Positions 49,508-60,217 of a stretch of 64,000 nucleotides of DNA are shown one piece after another. The position numbers and the translations under genes are program-made. The DNA lies in contig JALBUN010000034.1 of the NCBI GenBank assembly GCA_025174535.1, forward strand, positions 1,386,001-1,450,000. The letters are read 5' to 3'. The notes under the pieces were generated by a model. The model was not told where the DNA came from and made no database searches. It worked only from the letters and a program-made list of their open reading frames with translations. Origin of the DNA: Cantharellus purpuraceus. Its lineage: Eukaryota > Basidiomycota > Agaricomycetes > Cantharellales > Hydnaceae. Every line of letters starts with the position of its first letter. Positions within the stretch are counted from its first letter, which is position 1.

Positions 49508-52500
49508 ATGGAGTCTAGCAACGTCTCACAGATTATTGTTCCAGGAAGCACACCTATACACCAAAGGAACCTTGCTCAAGGTCAAGAAAGGGAGGCAGAG
49601 GTGCGTAAAGATGTCTTTTCATCGCGTGCCACATGCTGAAAATACTTGGGCAGTTCTTGTCCCTCAGGCTTCTCAACAAGCGTGGGAGGGTCAGGCTTTC
49701 TACACAACCTATTGATTACAGCCAACTTCCCGGAAGGGCATCACTACTTGCAGTTGGCAACCAGAAAGGATGCCTAGCAGCAGCTGTCCGTACGGAGAAC
49801 GTGAACTGTAGGTATCTTCTTACATTCTTCTTTGATGAAGTTGTTCATGTTAAGGTACTAGTTATCCTTACCTCCACCCTTTCTGAATTACGGACGGCGG
49901 TTGAGTCAGGACAACCTGAACCCGAGCCCTTCATTCCCTTCACACCTCAGCAATCCCCCTTGAGGGTTCCTGGCACCCCCAATATCATCAAGTTTGCCTT
50001 CCACGACGAACGTTTGATAGTAGGCTTCGTGGAAGGACCCATTCTTGTTTACAACACCAATGATATCTATGCTTCAACGCGCACCCAGGTACAACACTAC
50101 CACCCTTATGTCCGCGTTCAGAGTGTCGTAGCTGACTTTCACCACTAGCAGCTCGATCCAATACATGCATTTCCTGGAGATGCTTCTACCATCCCTCGAG
50201 ATATTGTACCCAATCCTGGAGAGTCCCCCGAGTTGATAGCTATCATTCGTGGAGTGCATGGCCAAGAGCCAGGTCATCAAGTTGATATTCTAGACATACA
50301 ACAGTTTAAGCATATCGCGGGATGGCGCAAAGGAAGCGATCTGAGCACGGCCCCCGTTTCCAGTATGTTCTTTCTCCAGCCCAGTGTGTAGCACGCTTTG
50401 ACTAAAAACTTCAGTTTCCTGGTCCCCAAAGGGGAAGCAAATTGCAATTGGACTGCAATCAGGGGACATACTTTCATACAGCCCATTGTCTCCTGGAAGT
50501 CCCAAGTCTCGTCACCCTAAGCCTCCAGCTATCTCACCTGCCACCTCGTCAGTACTCTCTATCACATGGCTATCCAATGCAAGCTTCCATGCGATCTTCT
50601 CCTCTCCAGAAGCATCCTCTTCTTTGTTTGATGCCTCCAAGTCGTCCTCATTGACAAAGGCTCACGTCATTTCTACCCATGACTCCAAAACTCAATCTAC
50701 TGTTGATGTCGAACTTCAGGACCCGTCCCCTCCTTTCGGTGCACAATTTCCTCCTGGTCCACTTTCCATCGTTCTACGAAACTGGTCACCTACTAAGTTC
50801 ATCATTATTTGTGGGGATGGGCCTTCACCGGATATAGGTATCATTGGTTCCTTGTCGCCCGATGGAACCCCAGGTGCATGGGCAAACCTCACCCTAGAAG
50901 AGACGTCTACACCATCCCTCCCACTTGGAGAAGATACCCAAGATATGGCACTGTTGGGACTGGAGATTGATTTGACAAGCTCCAAGCCTGTACGCATGGC
51001 TGAGCAGCCAGATGACGGTACTCCTGATTTGCCTCCTTCTCCTATTTTGTACGCCTATATGAGTGATAGCACTATCGTCGCCTGGCATATACTAAACACC
51101 AAAGGCGATCCTTACCCTGGGATGATGACTACTACTTCGTACGACATTTCTATCTCCTCCACTCCACTTATGTCGGACCAGAGGGCGAGTATGGAAGACT
51201 CTGGGATGTCCTCCCCTATGCCAACACCACTGCCGCTTTCCTCGGATGGATCCACACAGCCACAACCCGTTTCTGCTTTCGGACAAAGACCTCTATCCCC
51301 GCCCTCTACTTCCACCTCGATTGCTCCAGCGCAAGGTTTTGGCGCCTTTGGGAACATAAATACTAGCTCGAAGTTTGGATCAACTAGCTTCGGTCTTGCA
51401 GGGGTGTCCGGCCCATCTACATTTGGCAAATCTTCCAATCCCTCCGCCTTTGCGACAGGTTTTGGAGGAGGAAATGATGCCAACAAAACATCAATCTCCC
51501 CTTCATTTGGGTCAACGGGATTCGGGCAGGCATCTGCTACACCCGCATTTGGTGCGCCAAGCTTTGGTTCAAAACCTGCGGCACCCGCATTCGGCCAGAG
51601 CAGCTTTAGTTCATCGGGTCCGTCCAAATCATCAATCCCTTCTACTGGAGGCTTCGCGGCTTTTGCTAGCCAGGGGACATCGACATTCGGCGCTCCTGCA
51701 GCCTTCTCGTCCAGTTCTAAGGCACCGCAGAGCTCACCATTTGGGACACCCTCTTCACCTTCCGGGCCTCAATCTGCTTTTGGAGCTGGTGGTTCAGGCC
51801 AGGCCACTACAACTCCTACCTCTGCCTTTGGAGCTGGAGGCTCTGGTCCGGCGACAGCATTCGGACAGCAACTGCAACAGCCTGTTAGTACAACACCTTT
51901 TGGCCAATTATCTGGTACACCTGCTTTTGGTGCCCCAAGTTTCGGTTCGAAACCTGCCGCACCCGCATTCGGACAGAGCGGTTTCAGCTCGTCTGGTTCA
52001 CCCAAGCCTTCTATATCTGCAACTGGGGGCTTCGCAGCTTTTGCTAGCCAAGGAACATCGACGTTTGGCGCTCCTGCGCGCTCGGCCTTCTTGTCTGAAT
52101 CCAAGGTAATCCCCAACTCACCATTCAGGAGTGCACCTTCTCCTCCTGGGCCTCAATCTGCTTTTGGAGGTGGTGGATCTGGCCAGGCGACTACAACTCC
52201 AAAGTCTGCCTTCGGAACTGGTGGCTCAGGACAAGCTAGTTCAACCTCCACCTCTGCCTTTGGGACTGGAGGCTCTGGACTGGCGACAGGGTTTGGGCAG
52301 CCTCAGCAACAACCTCAGCCTTCACCTGCATTTGGAACGTTTGGCAACAAGGTGGCTACAACTGGGTTCGGGAAAACTGGCTTTGGAACTGCTTCAGCAT
52401 CTACGACTTCCCAGAGTGGGGCATTCTCTAGCTTGGAGGCCCTTGGTGACTCGTTGAAACCTGTCGTTTCTTCGACCCCCGCGAGGTTTGGGTCCTCTCC

Positions 52501-55500
52501 TTCTCCTGGTGAGTCTCCTCCTGGGAGTCCACAGCAGCCTTCCAGTTCTCAGCCAATGAAGCCGGCCTCTTCATACCTCAAACCTGCTGAAGGATTTGGC
52601 GCATTTGTCAAACCCTCCGGTGCCTTTGAAGCGTCTGGTGCAGCGCCGAAAGCTGTTCCTCAGCCGGCCGGAAGCCTGGCATCTTCTGGACAGAAGTCAG
52701 TGACTTCTACTTCCGCCCAGTTGAAACCAGTGGTTTCCGCTTTCGGATCCACTACCCTTGGGTCTTCACCAATTCCTTCCAGCACCCCCACGCCTACCTT
52801 CGGATCCACCTCTGCGTTGGGTCGAACTCAACCCGCATTTGGCACTAGTACCTTCGGCGTTGTTCCCCAGACGACAGCCAGCGAACTTTCAAAACCAATA
52901 ACTGGCGGATTTGGAGCATTCAGCTCTGGCAGCGGCGGCTTTGCATCCTTCGCCAATGCGGGCAAGGTGGCTAACTTTGATGAGATCCTTAGCTCACAAG
53001 ACGCAGACAAACCAAAGTCGATTGAAACTCCTCTCGTATTTGGCAGTCCCTCTAAGTCGAAGCCTTCAACTGTGCCGGCATTCAAAACTCCTACTAAGCA
53101 AGTGCCGACAATTGCCACGGCCGGGAAATCAACTGGTGTGATGTCAAAAACGCAAAGTGCCGAGGGTGAAGCAGTCTCAGGTAGCGAGAAGGTGGCAGAC
53201 AAGGGTCGCTATCTTGAAGGTGACAAGCCGAGCCAGGAGCTTTCATCTTCACTTGACAGTGGTCAAGACTCTTCTTTCAGTCTTTTGTCGCTTGGCGCTT
53301 CTCTATCTCAGGCCGGACCTTCCTCGACGCCCCACAAATCTCCGGCATCTTCCACCGAAAAGGCGAGTGGAGGGATTGAAGAAGTAGAGAGCAACGTTCC
53401 TGAGGCTGCGGACGATTCAGCTTCTGAGCCCTTCACGCTCTCTGATGATGGACTCGATGAATCCGCATCTGATAAACCATCACAATCACCTACTCGCTCT
53501 TTGTCTGAAAAAGAATCTGAGGAACCTGAGAATATACCACTACCAGAAACCCCCACTCCTCGCTCGACGCCGACCTCGACGCCAACTATTTTACTTCCAA
53601 AGTTCCCTGCGGTTGAGGTATTGTCCCCTCTTCCAACATTTCCTTCCTCTGCTCCCGCTGCTGAGAAGACCAATACAACCACTCCTCCTGAATCTCCTGA
53701 GAAGCTTTCCGGACCGATACCGACACCTATAGCTCCAAAGTCATTTTCTCCCCCTCCCCTGGCAACCGCGTCTGGCCTAGGCCTGGGTCGACCTTCATCA
53801 CGACCTATTCGAAGCTCTCCGTTGGCTAGCACGCCTATCACCAGCACAGACGACGGGGGCCTTGTGCTGCATGTTACACCTAAGTCAGCTGAAGCGACTG
53901 TCACGGCGAGAGTTGCGGAGGCACCATCTGGCCAGCTCTCGCCAACTGTCCAGGTTTCATCCTCTGAGCCGCCTATGAGCTCTGGAACTGGCACATCCAG
54001 TCCCGCAAATCGTCGCCCGAAGACTCCCCCACTACTAGGTACACCGACGGTTCCAACTGCTAAAACAGCACCTTTAAGAAGTCCATTAGATTTAAATCAA
54101 CCCCAGGATCTTCCAGTGCCACTCAAAGCAAAAGCAGTGATGTCACCTGCTCCGTCGTCAGTTACAACATCCAATGCACATTCACATGCGCTGCCGATGA
54201 GTGCCGCGAATGAAAATGAGGCAGAGGGACCTCCCGAGCATCCAATGCAAGCCGAGTATTTGCACGCATACCAGGAGATGATGATAGAGCTTCTCCAAGT
54301 ACGTTGTATTGCCAAGCTTAAGATGTATGCCATTGTTAACGAAAAACTCGAATGTCAGCTCTCCAGGAAGGTTCATGAGATGACGATGATTCACCCAGTA
54401 ATCAGCGAGCCTCGGGGCCTGGATAAACTTGTTTTGAACAAACAGGACTTTGTCCCCGGGAAATATTCACTTGGCGATTTGAAATATTTTGCGATGATGA
54501 TTGGAACGCTGCAGAAAAAGGTTGTTCCGTTACTCGATGAAGGAAGTGCGAATAAAAGCCTCTTACAAGACTTGCAAAACTTGGCACTGATCTGTGAGTT
54601 ATTTTCTTTGAATGTCCGATAACTACCAATTACATGAGGATTTGTCTAGCTGAGACGAAACATGAAGAATTGTTACGATGGGTCCGAGCGCGAGAAGACC
54701 CAGAGTTTGCTAGGACATTCAGGCCTCGCACTCTGGGTCCAGAACATGCCGAGAGCCAAGCTCGGCTAAGGAAGGTACTTCAGGTGTGTATTATTTTTGT
54801 CTTCCTCGCCACCATCAGCTAAGTATGGTATTTTACCAGGTTTCTCAAGATCGAATCCGGCAATGCGAGGATCAATTTGAGTCATTGAAAAAGCGTCTGG
54901 AACAGCATAAGTCAGGTAAAGTGGGTTTAAGGTGACTCTCTGGTTTCTCTATGCGTCTTCGTTTGCAATTGACTTTGTTTTCCAGGCCACCATCGCTGGA
55001 TACCATAGACCGCACCTGTAGAAATATACAAGTTGCGCTTGATGAGCGCACGAGGCTACTGGACCAGCTCAACGGTCGCATCGATGCCTTGTCCCCACAA
55101 ACCTCGCAGAGGTTTCATTCCTCTCAACATCACACGCGTACCTTATGTCAAAAGCCGGGTACTCTGACGCCTCCATTTGCTAGTGTGGCGGCAGCCGCAC
55201 TTAACTCAGAGCGATCGTCATTAAAACTGAAGGACGCATTGCTCTCTGCTCGCAAAGAACCGCTGTTCACAAACAATGTTGTCAAACTTACGACCACGAG
55301 CACCACTGCATTCAGAACCCAAGTGTCCTCAGAAATACAACGTCCTGAATATAAACTCCCTCCTGTACCGCCTCTCAACACCGCGTCAAATTCTATCAAT
55401 CGTCGAGGTGCGCGCCCAGGGAAGAAACATGGTGCTGTACAATTGAAAGCCAGTACGCCTGGTAGTAGTACCAAATCCGTTGCATTCGATTGGGGCCCTT

Positions 55501-55637
55501 TGCCAGGAGTAGCACCTATGAACAAACTCTCTCAGGATGTTCGCGCTCAGAAAGTGAGACCTGCGAAATTGACTAAACAGGAACATGATGATGATGGAGA
55601 ATGGGAAGACTCTGAAGATTACGAACGGCATAATTAG
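49508..55637 (+). CDS. NUP159: FG nucleoporin Nup159 (Nup214 family)
   Basis: A cytoplasmic-face nucleoporin that recruits Dbp5 for mRNA export. I chose the ATG at 49508 because a 53-bp intron (49601-49653) joins it in phase to FLSLRLLNKRGRVRLS; an ATG at 49633 would give a shorter start. The N-terminal beta-propeller continues through PGTPNIIKFAFHDERLIVGF and ISWSPKGKQIAIGLQSGDI. From about 51270 to 52950 there are many FG, FGA and SFG repeats, including a duplicated block. A disordered region (52950-54200) follows. The C-terminal coiled coil starts near 54240 (YLHAYQEMMIELLQVRCIAK) and includes TKHEELLRWVRAREDPEFAR and RNIQVALDERTRLLDQLNGR. The protein ends DSEDYERHN. Domain order and size fit Nup159. 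Confidence 0.9.
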
Positions 55638-55880
55638 CATTTTGTTTCGATTTAACATCCATGTAATCTGCAGCCTGTGTTATTTTCTTACAACAAGATG
55701 CCTTTCTACTGAAGCATGGTTTCAATCGTGAGTGCCATTGATTTTAGTGGGTGGATCTTGGGGACTCTCCTCTTGTGGTTGCGAGGTTAGATTGCGAGGA
55801 TCGTCGATGATGGATTCCAAGTAGGCCAGAGATGCCTACATGACGGCAGACAGCAGCCAAAGCAAACAGAAAATAGGCAT

Positions 55881-56630
55881 CTAGTACGGTGCATAGCGTT
55901 TGTCGTTAATAAAATTGCTGCGCACCCGCCCCACTTCAGATAGTTCTTGGGCTTCATCGCCTGTAAATGTCTCGAAGCCCCCTCCCTCAGCAGCATCCAC
56001 GAAAGCGTCGTCCATGTCATCGTCAGGGCCTTGCGGGTCAGGATGTAAAGCCGCACATAGTGATAACGCCTCAAAGATAGGTTCCACTATACAATGACAA
56101 TTGGATGACAGTGGACGACAGTTAGTCAGACAAACTTGAATAGAGTAAACCAGGCGACGCACACGATGCTGCATCGGTAGGTATTAACTTCAATTCACGC
56201 ATGTCTTGAGCCTCGTCTGCTTCATCATTACCTTCGCCTTGCACTTGCAAAGTTTCATCTAGTTGGCAGTATATAGTCGGACCAGCCTCCCCTCGGGCGA
56301 TGGCATGCAATGTTACAGTAGGATACTCAATTTGGATCCCTTTCCCTGTCTCAGAGAGGAAAGCCAGAACGCTAAAGCAAATGAGGAAAGCAAAAATATA
56401 GCTGAAACTGAAGAGCGATACCTCTCAGTCACGTATAAAGTGCCTTTTGCACAATCCTCCAGAGAGAAACCTTCCAATGGAGGATCCAAAGCAACAGTAA
56501 CTAACTGTTCCTTGTGGCGAAGGACAGGAGGAATATCATTGAAAGAGGCTGGAGTTGATGCGACAAGCTGACGATGTTCAGCAGGTGAGATCGACCGTGG
56601 CGGGTTTGAGATGAACGCGATGGGTGCCAT
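55881..56630 (-). CDS. pICln homologue (methylosome / snRNP assembly chaperone)
   Basis: pICln holds Sm proteins for methylation and snRNP assembly. The ATG at 56628-56630 opens MAPIAFISNPPRSISPAEHR and a PH-like fold: LEGFSLEDCAKGTLYVTE, then VLAFLSETGKGIQIEYPTVT and LHAIARGEAGPTIYCQLDET. An acidic stretch (GNDEADEAQDMRELKLIP) interrupts it, as in other members. The last exon has EPIFEALSLCAALHPDPQG and a second acidic tail (DDDMDDAFVDAAEGG), ending NFINDKRYAPY. Three introns were inferred. A MITE copy lies 155 bp upstream of the start. The gene is convergent with NUP159. Confidence 0.87.
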
Positions 56631-56784
56631 ATTTTGACAACGTCGAAGTCGAAATCAGACTCCGCCACATATAACCAGGTAAGTCTTCACATTCATGTCC
56701 AGTTGATATTTTGTGTGGGACTATACCATACGGAAGCATTGCAACCACTAGATTGAATTCATTGCAATGCCTCAATGAGTCAAT

Positions 56785-57289
56785 AGAGAGTATTTGTTAC
56801 CAATAATTATTGGCTCCGGCGTATGCCGGGCAGAATAATAGTTACTAGTAGACTCTGGGAAGTTAATAGTAAAGAACGCGTCCACTCCTACCCACAACAC
56901 ACCACGTCTCACCTCACATGGCTGCCATCCCGCCTGAGCTGTTCTACGGTCCTTTACCCCTTCTACACCCCTCCATTGTTGTCACTGGCTGACCTGACTT
57001 TTCATTTGGACCCCTCAAACTCAGCACACCTCCCCCGGCTCACCTCTCACCCTCGGCACACCTTCCCTAGCCGGCTCACCTCTCTCTCACCGCCTCACCA
57101 CAGCCAACCTCCCTTCCACGCAAGCCACGTGAAAAGTTATCAACTGCTCAGCACAGTGCCAATTGAGGTCTATGTCACGTTCCTGTCACGTGTAGACCTT
57201 TGTGAATTATTAGTGACCTTGGCACTTGTATTATTAGTTTATAAAAATTCATTAGCCGTCCTAATAAATATTGGTAACAAATACTCTCT
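56785..57289. mobile_element. MITE-like element, copy 2 (505 bp, inverted relative to copy 1)
   Basis: Has the same terminal inverted repeats as the element at 3517-3997, again flanked by AAT on both sides. Its left half matches the reverse complement of the right half of copy 1 (GCGTATGCCGGGCAGAATAA, then TAAAGAACGCGTCCACTCC). The middle is pyrimidine-rich and more diverged, with small insertions that account for the extra 24 bp. No coding capacity. Confidence 0.85.
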
Positions 57290-58348
57290 AATAAGTCGGA
57301 AATAGTCAAGACTCTGAATCTGATCAATGCTGCAACATATGATCAATGTCAGTCCAGCCTGATGATTAATTAACTCGAGCAATAACGAGCGTTGCTGCAG
57401 GCTTAACGACGACCCAGACATTGGATACACGAGGGCTTCAGGACACAAGTATTAAATGGGCAAGGTCAGCTGAAAGTAGAGTGGCTCGCCTAATTCATGG
57501 CAGAGTTTCTGGCACCTTTGACACCTTGTAGAGATTCTACTAAGGAAATAATTTAGTGATGTGTACTAATTCACATACCTAAGCCTCCCTCTGATAACCG
57601 GCTTGCTTGACTTGATGGTCCTCACAGGCCAGTGCACAGCGCTATTCTCGCTCGAAGGGTGTGAGGGCCATCGTACAACAGTCGTTTTCTATCGTGGCGA
57701 TATCTAATCGCAGAACTAAGCGTAATTTGTGGCTGTCGATTAACAAAGGTTATGAAGAGGTATGCATCTGACTGCTAGTAATCGCAGAGCAGAGAATGCG
57801 GAAGCAGGCATCAAGGCAAAGAAGACATGGTCGGTAAAAGCAACGGAACTATCAACTTTCTAAGATCAGGGTCAGCACATTCTAGGGTGATGAGATCTGT
57901 TCTAGAGGTCAGTGCTTTCAGTGTCTCTAGGCTTCCTTGTCGCTCTGAGTTAAAAGGCCTTTGCCGAGTGATATCTAGCAGTCTAAAGCATGGTGTATGC
58001 TCCATGTCCCAGTTCGTCACGGTCGCAATAATTGGAAAGTCAGCGCTTCCCTACTCTGAAAAATCAAAACGAACACAATTTGGGAAATTTCAATTTAGGA
58101 GCAAAGCCGCGGCGACAATTCAATGCTTCGACTTCACGTATTAATCAAAGCACAAACCTCTGGCATCTAGAGAACATAATGATGAGAAGCCGAGATGTCA
58201 ACAAATAGGAGTGCAAAGCAGATTATGATCACTCTAAATAAAATATACCAATTAGGATCCACGTATATTGAGCACCATATGCATATATGCAACCTTAGAC
58301 TTACAGTGAATATTCTACGCAACGGAATCAATCGACTGAGAGCAACTT
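57290..58348. other. Intergenic, no gene seen
   Basis: About 1.06 kb between the second MITE and the Nudix gene's 3' end. Short open frames are without motifs. No RNA gene recognised. Confidence 0.45.
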
Positions 58349-59454
58349 CTAAGTCGCTGGTGAGCTGAGCTGCTGTTCAACAACTGCCTTGGAGGCCTCT
58401 TCATTCTCTTTGAGCAAGAGGGAGATGCTTGATATAGGATCTAACTGAGCAGGTGCGGATCGTTCGTAAGACGTCTTGCGGTTATAGGCAACCTCTGCAG
58501 CTGTAATCTGCAACATATTCAGTACTACCCAACGAATTTTGTGAACCGACACTAACAAGAATATCAGACGTTAGTCCTTTGATGGGTGTATAGCATGATC
58601 GAAATCGATGCATTCGGTATATCCCCAGAAGTTTGCTGTTTGCTGGTATATCTGATGTGCTCTGTTATGAAATATTCAAGGATGTCTGCCTGCTTTGATA
58701 ATGAAGACGTTTGTCCATACGTAAAATTCTGTGGTATACGGCCAGTTTTCACCCCCTCGAACTGACAAAGGTTCACTGTTTGCTAGTTCAGGATCGAGTA
58801 CAGCTTCAAGAGGGTGATCAAAGATACGATCCACCTCTGAATGAAATCAATTTTGAACAATAAAATACTATGTAAGAGAGATTACCTTCAGTAGAGGGGA
58901 TAAGGCCGTCCAGGACCGACAAGTCCGTCAATAATGCGACAACCGGAGTTACAAGCAATTTATAAAGCTGTTACGGACATTAGATGATGACTGGTGAAGT
59001 CTTGGTTTTCCTAGGGGACGCACAGAAATAAATGGTCTGAGGTGGCACAAGACATGAACATAAGAGGATCCCAGAGGAAGGCCTACCTCCTCGGCGGCTT
59101 CGCGTAACTGAGACGATGATTCACAGCGTTTATCGGGAGCAAGAATACTTGAAAGACTGCATGGCTTACAGCGGTGGTGGTCATATCAACATCTTCGTCG
59201 TCAAACTTTCCCCCTGGAAAAGCGGTCTGATACGGATGCGAGCGAAGCGATTTTGAACGTGTGGTTAGTAAGACGCGGAGGGACCCAGCTTTCTCGTACA
59301 GAAGCACCAGAACCGCGGCAAGCATTGACCTCGGGTAATTATTCACATTGCAGAGATGATAGGGTTTATGTTGAAAAAGTCGTTCAAGACAAGCTATAGA
59401 CTTGGGCGTCAAAGCATTGCACTCGGAATCCGTCAAGATCTCAGAGAGAGACAT
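58349..59454 (-). CDS. PCD1: Nudix hydrolase, coenzyme A diphosphatase type (Pcd1-like)
   Basis: Pcd1 and NUDT7-type enzymes split CoA or oxidised CoA, often in peroxisomes. The ATG at 59452-59454 leads to SMLAAVLVLLYEKAGSLRVL. The CoA-specific signature LLTTRSKSLRSHPYQTAFPG joins directly to the Nudix box. The box is GGKFDDEDVDMTTTALREAA followed by EEVGL, formed over an intron (59171-59114 region), with the catalytic REAAEE intact. Downstream exons give TPVVALLTDLSVLDGLIPST, VDRIFDHPLEAVLDPE, MHRFRSCYTPIKGLTSDIL and ITAAEVAYNRKTSYERSA, a typical family C-terminal half. The protein ends QQLSSPAT. One or two middle exon joins are uncertain. No obvious C-terminal PTS1 is present. Confidence 0.85.
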
Positions 59455-59545
59455 AACTTCGTTGCAGCTTCCTTCGTCCGGATTCCCGTGACCCGGTTAC
59501 CAGGCGCAGATACCAGAAGTACGGGCGTCTCACAGACTCAGATGT

Positions 59546-60089
59546 TTAGGGATGTTTGCAACCATCCACAATAAATTTATGAAGGGGGGATGGCCGACTG
59601 CCGCGGCGGCTACCAAAGCTCTGTTTTTCGCTCTGATAGAAGACAGAAGAAGGACATGGGATGCGCATTAGGTAGTTCTCGAACTTGTCCATATCCCATC
59701 CCTTAGCGCCTTGCCAGTGTCTTCCCAGACGTTGAGACTCAACATTTCTGCCACCTGTCCAGTCCTAACAACACGATTGACAACCGCATATTACCTTAAG
59801 TAAAAGCGTGAATGCGAGTCTTGATAAATTGTGGGTTAGAAACTGATGGGGATGTGACAACGCTTTGAGAAACCGTCGGTGTGGATATGGAATACGAGGG
59901 GGAAAGAGAGGGAGGAAAGAGTCCCTGTAGCCGAGCAAATACGCCACCTGGATGCACCGGTCTTGCGCTACGGCTAGGACTTGAAGACGAAACGACATTC
60001 ACCGGCTTCACTTCAGCCTCCTTGGGTGTCTTCAGCTTGAGCATAGACAAATCACGGCCCGTGATGGCTTGCGTGGACTGGGAGTGCAT
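59546..60089 (-). CDS. Small unrecognised gene, two exons
   Basis: I do not recognise this protein. The ATG at 60087-60089 opens MHSQSTQAITGRDLSMLKLK, then a serine/proline-rich stretch to SQSVVTSPS. The open frame meets a TAA just before an apparent donor near 59800. A proposed intron with a weaker GTTTCT donor and a TTAG acceptor would remove that stop and join to DWTGGRNVESQRLGRHWQGA, KGWDMDKFENYLMRIP and GSRRGSRPSPLHKF, ending at 59546. The second exon looks like real coding sequence by composition. It would encode about 145 residues. It is divergent from CWH43, with 128 bp between start codons. If the splice is wrong it may be a pseudogene. Confidence 0.45.
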
Positions 60090-60217
60090 GTCTCACCGGC
60101 ACTGCTCCTGCAATCCCGTTGCAAGGTAAAGTGAGCTTGGAGTTCAGTGTTTTTATGATTTACATACTCTAAGAATTATCTTTTTATGCGGTCATTCCCA
60201 ATCTGGCGGAGAATAAA

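Noticed and set aside
51112..51627. Minus-strand open frame across the NUP159 FG repeats
   Set aside because: Repetitive composition on the sense strand creates a stop-free antisense frame. There is no independent support.
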